From NCBI GenBank assembly GCA_903889245.1, contig CAISWQ010000043.1, positions 1 through 38,679 of the forward strand: 38,679 nucleotides of DNA, written 5' to 3'. Positions 33,859 to 38,679 of this stretch are shown piece after piece. Made by a program: the position numbers and the translations under genes. The stretch comes from an uncultured Lentisphaerota bacterium (GTDB lineage: Bacteria; Verrucomicrobiota; Kiritimatiellia; CAIQIC01). Each line of letters opens with the position of its first letter. Position 1 is the stretch's first letter. Under the pieces are notes generated by a model. It was given only the letters and a program-made list of their open reading frames with translations, was not told where the DNA came from and ran no database searches.

Positions 33859-34647
33859 TCAGAGATAGGTGGCGAGCGAAACGAGCGCCGAGATGATGAA
33901 CAGCGCGGCGGTGGACCGGACCACCGCGCGCGTGGCGGCCTGCGGCACCTCGGTACTGGCTGTGCCGACGCTCAAGCCCTCGGCGCAGCAGATCGCGCCG
34001 GTCATTGCGCCGCAGAGCAGGGTCTTGATGAGCAGGTTCAGCACGTCGGCTTGTTGCAACGCCCCGAAAATGCTCTCCACGAACAACAGCGGACGCCCAG
34101 GGTTCGCTCCGAACAACGTGCCGCTGATGTAACCGCTGCAGAAGGCGACCACGATGAAAATGATCGTCAGGCAGAACACCGAGAGCGCTGCGCCGACGAC
34201 ACGCGGCAGGATCAGGTAGGTGAATGGATCCAGCCCCTGCGCATCGAGCGCCCGTACCTCACCGGCCAGCTTCATGTTGCCCAGCTCGATCGCCATCGCC
34301 GTGCCGCTGCGCCCGATGATAATGAAGTTGACCAGCAAGGGGCCGAGCTCGCGGACGACGGTCATCACCAGTACCGGGCCGAGGTACTGCGTCTGCCCGA
34401 ACTTGGTCAGCCAGTATTGAAATTGCACGACGATGGAGAGGCCGACGAAGAAGGCGATCAGGGCGATGAAGCGGCTGGCTTCGACGCCGGTGAAGAGTAG
34501 TTGGCGGGCGAGGACGTTGCGTGTCGTGCGCGGCCAGTAGCGCGGCCAGGGCGTGATGCGCAGGACGCCCCAGAGCAGGGCGAAGAAATGCCGCCACATG
34601 CGGCCATTTTCGACCCAGCCCGCCCCGATGTTGCCGAGTACGCTCAT
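33859..34647 (-). CDS. mlaE: MlaE-like ABC transporter permease
   Basis: I start at ATG 34645-34647 (262 aa, the usual family length); frames upstream to 34872 overlap the Nudix gene, and an ATG at 34704 is the alternative. The protein has an N-terminal interfacial helix (RMWRHFFALLWGVLRIT) and five or so membrane segments: FIALIAFFVGLSIVVQFQYWL, YLGPVLVMTVVRELGPLLVNFIIIGRSGTAMAIELGNMK, FTYLILPRVVGAALSVFCLTIIFIVVAFCSGYISG, LIKTLLCGAMTGAICCAEG and AALFIISALVSLATYL. The block RELGPLLVNFIIIGRSGTAMAIELG is the permease signature that includes the ATPase-coupling helix, and it is well conserved. It transports phospholipid between membranes together with MlaD. The stop is 2 bases before the degenerate ATPase gene. 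Confidence 0.93.
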   Translation of the reverse strand: MSVLGNIGAGWVENGRMWRHFFALLWGVLRITPWPRYWPRTTRNVLARQLLFTGVEASRFIALIAFFVGLSIVVQFQYWLTKFGQTQYLGPVLVMTVVRELGPLLVNFIIIGRSGTAMAIELGNMKLAGEVRALDAQGLDPFTYLILPRVVGAALSVFCLTIIFIVVAFCSGYISGTLFGANPGRPLLFVESIFGALQQADVLNLLIKTLLCGAMTGAICCAEGLSVGTASTEVPQAATRAVVRSTAALFIISALVSLATYL

Positions 34648-34723
34648 GGAAGCCGCGGCCTCCGCCGCGCGCGGAGTATAGCGCGGCCCGCCGACGCCGT
34701 CCATTTTCGTGACTGCGGAAACG

Positions 34724-35251
34724 TCAGTCGCGGGAGGCGAGGTAGAGCGCCACGTAGAGGCGCGGGTCCACAAGCAGGCCGCGGGCGCGCTGGGCGGCGA
34801 GCCAGTCATCGGCCTTGGCCAGCGGCACGGCGTGGACGAGGATGTCCTCGGTCGCATCGCCGCCGCCCGCATGGACTTGCTTGAGAGCGCGAGCCCGGTA
34901 GTAGGTCATGTGGGCCGAGGAAAGGCCGGAGGATAGCGGGCCATCGAAGATGAAGTCCATGCACCCGGCCGCATAGCCGGTTTCCTCCAGCAATTCGCGC
35001 TGCGCCGCGAGGGCAAAATCCTCCTGCTCCTGGCCGGGGTGATCGCCAACCAACCCGGCCGGCAGTTCAATGACGCGTTGGTTGAGCGCGGCGCGGTGTT
35101 GCTCGACGAGCAGCAGGCGGCGGTCGTCGGTGATGGCGATGATGGCGACAATGCCGCGGACGTTATGCCGCTCGACGTATTCCCAGCCGCCGCGGTTCCA
35201 GAGCCGCAGGTAGTGCCCCTCGCCCAGCAGGTCGCCCTTGTGTGTGGTCAT
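34724..35251 (-). CDS. Nudix hydrolase, ADP-ribose pyrophosphatase-like
   Basis: From the ATG at 35249-35251 the protein is 175 aa; the open frame to 35737 runs antisense to ligA and is rejected. The layout is that of ADP-ribose/NDP-sugar pyrophosphatases: a short beta domain (LLGEGHYLRLWNRGGWEYVERHNVRGIVAIIAI), LLLVEQHRAALNQRVIELPAGLVGD, then the Nudix helix LAAQRELLEETGYAAG (82-97) with the REx2EExG metal ligands, and PLSSGLSSAHMTYYRARALKQ. The interval between the Gly and the first Glu of the Nudix box is somewhat longer than the consensus. It lies 76 bases upstream of the permease on the same strand and is divergent from ligA with a gap of about 105 bases. Confidence 0.88.
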   Translation of the reverse strand: MTTHKGDLLGEGHYLRLWNRGGWEYVERHNVRGIVAIIAITDDRRLLLVEQHRAALNQRVIELPAGLVGDHPGQEQEDFALAAQRELLEETGYAAGCMDFIFDGPLSSGLSSAHMTYYRARALKQVHAGGGDATEDILVHAVPLAKADDWLAAQRARGLLVDPRLYVALYLASRD

Positions 35252-35296
35252 GGGCGGATTGATAGCGTGCGGGGTGGGGCGAGGCAAGCGGATTGA

Positions 35297-37366
<2,070 letters not shown>

Positions 37367-37369
37367 CCA

Positions 37370-37573
37370 ATGTGGTGGCAAGGGCAAAAGCAGAACAATA
37401 AACATTATAGCTTCCGCCGCGCGCAGCGTAGGCAGACGTTGTTTTTTTGGGGCGTCGTCCTGCTGGTCGCGCTGGTCATCATCCTGATCATCTACCTGCA
37501 AAGCTTGGGACGTGGCCCTAGCATGAACAATACATGGGATCCCCTGCGCGACTGGCACCAGCGGCTGGACTAG
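37370..37573 (+). CDS. Small single-pass membrane protein (67 aa)
   Basis: The ATG lies 3 bases after the ligA stop with AGGAG overlapping the ligA end, so it is very probably translated with ligA. The product has a basic, Gln/Asn/Arg-rich N-terminus (about 1-22, WWQGQKQNNKHYSFRRAQRRQ), one membrane helix (about 24-43, FFWGVVLLVALVIILIIYLQ) and a 24-residue tail ending DPLRDWHQRLD. Positive-inside logic puts the N-terminus in the cytoplasm. I recognise no family. Its TAG stop overlaps the convergent panD stop within the tetramer CTAG (37570-37573). Confidence 0.75.
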   Translation: MWWQGQKQNNKHYSFRRAQRRQTLFFWGVVLLVALVIILIIYLQSLGRGPSMNNTWDPLRDWHQRLD

Positions 37574-37941
37574 GCTTTACGGCTGGGGCGCGGGCGGTTT
37601 TTGGCGTCCATCAGGATCACGGTCGGCTTGTGCTGCCGGAGTTCCGCGTCCGAGAGCAGGGCATAACTCAAAATCACCACGACATCTCCCTGCAAGCCCT
37701 GCCGCGCCGCCGGTCCGTTGAGCATCACCGTCCCGGAGCCCGCAGGAGCCTCGATCGCGTAGGTGATCAGCCGTGCCCCGTTGTTCAGGTTGAGCACGTG
37801 GACCTGCTCGAAGGGGAGAATGCCGGCGCGCTTCATCAGCGTCCGGTCGAGTGCGATGCTGCCTTCATAGTCCGGTTCGACACCTGTCAGCGTGGCCCGG
37901 TGGATCTTCGCTTTGAGCATGATGTGTTGCACGGGCGTCAT
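37570..37941 (-). CDS. panD: Aspartate 1-decarboxylase precursor
   Basis: This 123-aa pyruvoyl enzyme makes beta-alanine from aspartate for pantothenate and coenzyme A synthesis. The self-cleavage site is Gly27-Ser28 in DYEGSIALD; the released alpha chain would carry the pyruvoyl group on Ser28. Other family features are the N-terminal MLKAKIHRATLTG with the catalytic Lys (K12), VHVLNLNNGARLITYAIEAPAGSG and LNGPAARQGLQGDVVVILSYALL. The ATG at 37941 is used; a second ATG seven codons later (37920) is also compatible with the family. The start is 13 bases from a palindrome copy that lies between panD and the divergent radical SAM gene. Confidence 0.95.
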   Translation of the reverse strand: MTPVQHIMLKAKIHRATLTGVEPDYEGSIALDRTLMKRAGILPFEQVHVLNLNNGARLITYAIEAPAGSGTVMLNGPAARQGLQGDVVVILSYALLSDAELRQHKPTVILMDAKNRPRPSRKA

Positions 37942-37953
37942 CCTGTACGATTT

Positions 37954-37989
37954 TTCCCGGCCTTGGAAGATTTTTTTCTGGAGTTGGAA
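37954..37989. repeat. TTCCAAGGCTTGGAA palindrome site 8 (one clear, one weak copy)
   Basis: TTCCCGGCCTTGGAA (37954-37968, centre 37961) lies 13 bases before the panD start and about 75 bases before the divergent radical SAM start. A weak second copy TTCTGGAGTTGGAA (37976-37989, centre about 37982) is only about 21 bp away, near two rather than three helical turns. The site thus occupies the shared divergent promoter region of 101 bases. Confidence 0.75.
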
Positions 37990-38042
37990 GTTGCCGGTTC
38001 GGGCTGGACGGCGGGTGGGGCGGTGGTGTAGGTCAGGCGCGT

Positions 38043-38679
38043 ATGCGTGTCCTGCTCCTGACGCCGCCGATGCTGCAACTCAACGCGCCCTACGCCGCGA
38101 CGCCGCGGCTGGCCGGCTGGCTGCGCGCGCACGGCGTCGCGGTGACGCAGAGCGATCTCTCGCTGGAACTGGCGCTGCGTCTGTTCTCGCGAGGCGGGGT
38201 GGGGGCCATCGCCAAGGCGCTGCCGCGCCGGTCCGCCTCGCCGGCAGTGCAATTCTTCCGGCGCCATGCCAAGCGCTACGCCGCCGTAGTGGATGGCGCC
38301 GTGCGCTATCTGCAAAACCAGGCGCCGTACTTGATGCCGCGCCTTCTCACGCGTCGCTGGCTGCCGGAGGGGCCGCGGTTCGCGCCACTGGCGGAGACCG
38401 GCGCGCTGCAAGAGCTGGCGGCGGATGAACTGGCCCGCCACCTCGCCACCCTGTTCCTCGAAGATCTCGCCGATGTGGTTCACGATGGCCTCGATGCGCG
38501 CTTCGGCTTGGCGCGCTATGCCGAGCATCTGGCCGTCGCCGCGAACTCCTTTGAACCGCTCCGCGCAGCGCTCGCCGCGCCGCCGACGCTGGTGGATCGC
38601 CTGCTCGAACAGCTCACCGCGCGGCTGTGGAAACGCGCGCAGCCGGACCTGGTGGGCCTGACCGTGCCGTTCCCCGGCA
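38043..38679 (+). CDS. B12-binding-domain radical SAM protein, C-terminus cut by window edge
   Basis: From ATG 38043 the frame stays open to the window end (212 codons). The N-terminus MRVLLLTPPMLQLNAPYAAT, then PRLAGWLRAHGVAVTQSDLSLELALRLF, matches the cobalamin-binding-like domain that precedes many radical SAM cores, where TPP, Asn-x-Pro-Tyr and the helix after it line a nucleotide-like fold. The next ~140 residues are helical and not recognised, and the last visible stretch PDLVGLTVPFPG is the strand typical just before the radical SAM part. The CxxxCxxC iron-sulfur motif would lie beyond the window. The substrate is unknown. It shares a divergent promoter region with panD. Confidence 0.8.
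   Translation, partial: MRVLLLTPPMLQLNAPYAATPRLAGWLRAHGVAVTQSDLSLELALRLFSRGGVGAIAKALPRRSASPAVQFFRRHAKRYAAVVDGAVRYLQNQAPYLMPRLLTRRWLPEGPRFAPLAETGALQELAADELARHLATLFLEDLADVVHDGLDARFGLARYAEHLAVAANSFEPLRAALAAPPTLVDRLLEQLTARLWKRAQPDLVGLTVPFPG

Noticed and set aside
37938-38528. Minus-strand open frame opposite the radical SAM gene
   Set aside because: It covers the palindrome site and is antisense to the better supported plus-strand frame with a recognisable N-terminal domain.

Overview
The window is a gene-dense, GC-rich bacterial chromosome segment. It has no tRNA, rRNA, CRISPR array or intact transposon. I infer a member of the PVC group, most likely Verrucomicrobiota or Kiritimatiellota-like. 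The reasons are the mix of Tat-exported Gfo/Idh/MocA oxidoreductases and xylose-isomerase-like TIM barrels, secreted beta-helix, VCBS and DUF3300 proteins, a tricorn-type protease, and several families of dispersed palindromic intergenic repeats. No marker gene settles the taxonomy.

Layout. 1-883: two coupled small secreted proteins on the minus strand, the second cut by the window edge. 1170-2381: dinB. 2632-5116: a tightly overlapping operon yggS-proC-AsmA-like. 5170-6036: a PAS-AraC regulator, divergent from a four-gene operon (6127-10198) of Tat-exported Gfo/Idh oxidoreductase, two TIM-barrel isomerase-like proteins and an alpha/beta hydrolase. 10287-12883 (minus): homospermidine synthase then ornithine decarboxylase, together a route ornithine to putrescine to homospermidine. 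13161-15365 (minus): a PlpD-like patatin with its own outer-membrane barrel. 15758-18529 (minus): pcnB-lysS. 18706-19692 (minus): a thioredoxin-fold TlpA-like protein without its CxxC. 19825-21006: a VCBS-repeat protein. 21149-25044 (minus): tricorn-type protease and a Nudix hydrolase. 25297-28248 (minus): a beta-helix/PDZ/discoidin-like protein. 28507-30120 (minus): DUF3300. 30241-35251 (minus): a Nudix hydrolase and an Mla-like lipid-transport operon (permease, ABC subunit, MCE protein, lipoprotein) ending in a coupled Gfo/Idh oxidoreductase. 35357-37573: ligA and a small membrane protein. 37570-37941 (minus): panD. 38043-end: start of a B12-binding radical SAM protein.

Two things stand out. 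First, a family of short palindromes with the core TTCCAAGGCTTGGAA occurs at eight intergenic or gene-end sites, as single copies or arrays of 2-4. Wherever two or more clear copies stand together, their centres are 31-32 bp apart (about three helical turns), while the spacer sequence is unrelated. Most arrays lie just upstream of a start codon; two are read through as the C-terminal tails of proteins. This looks like a set of protein-binding sites or an uncharacterised dispersed element. Second, the ABC subunit of the Mla-like operon has lost Walker A, the Q-loop glutamine, the signature motif, the Walker B acid pair and the switch histidine, yet it is an intact reading frame at the right place in a translationally coupled operon. 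It looks like a pseudo-ATPase in a lipid transporter.

Intergenic spaces are short. The only gene-free stretch above 300 bases (15366-15757) holds two degenerate inverted-repeat elements. Many long antisense open frames are shadows of high-GC codon bias and are not annotated.
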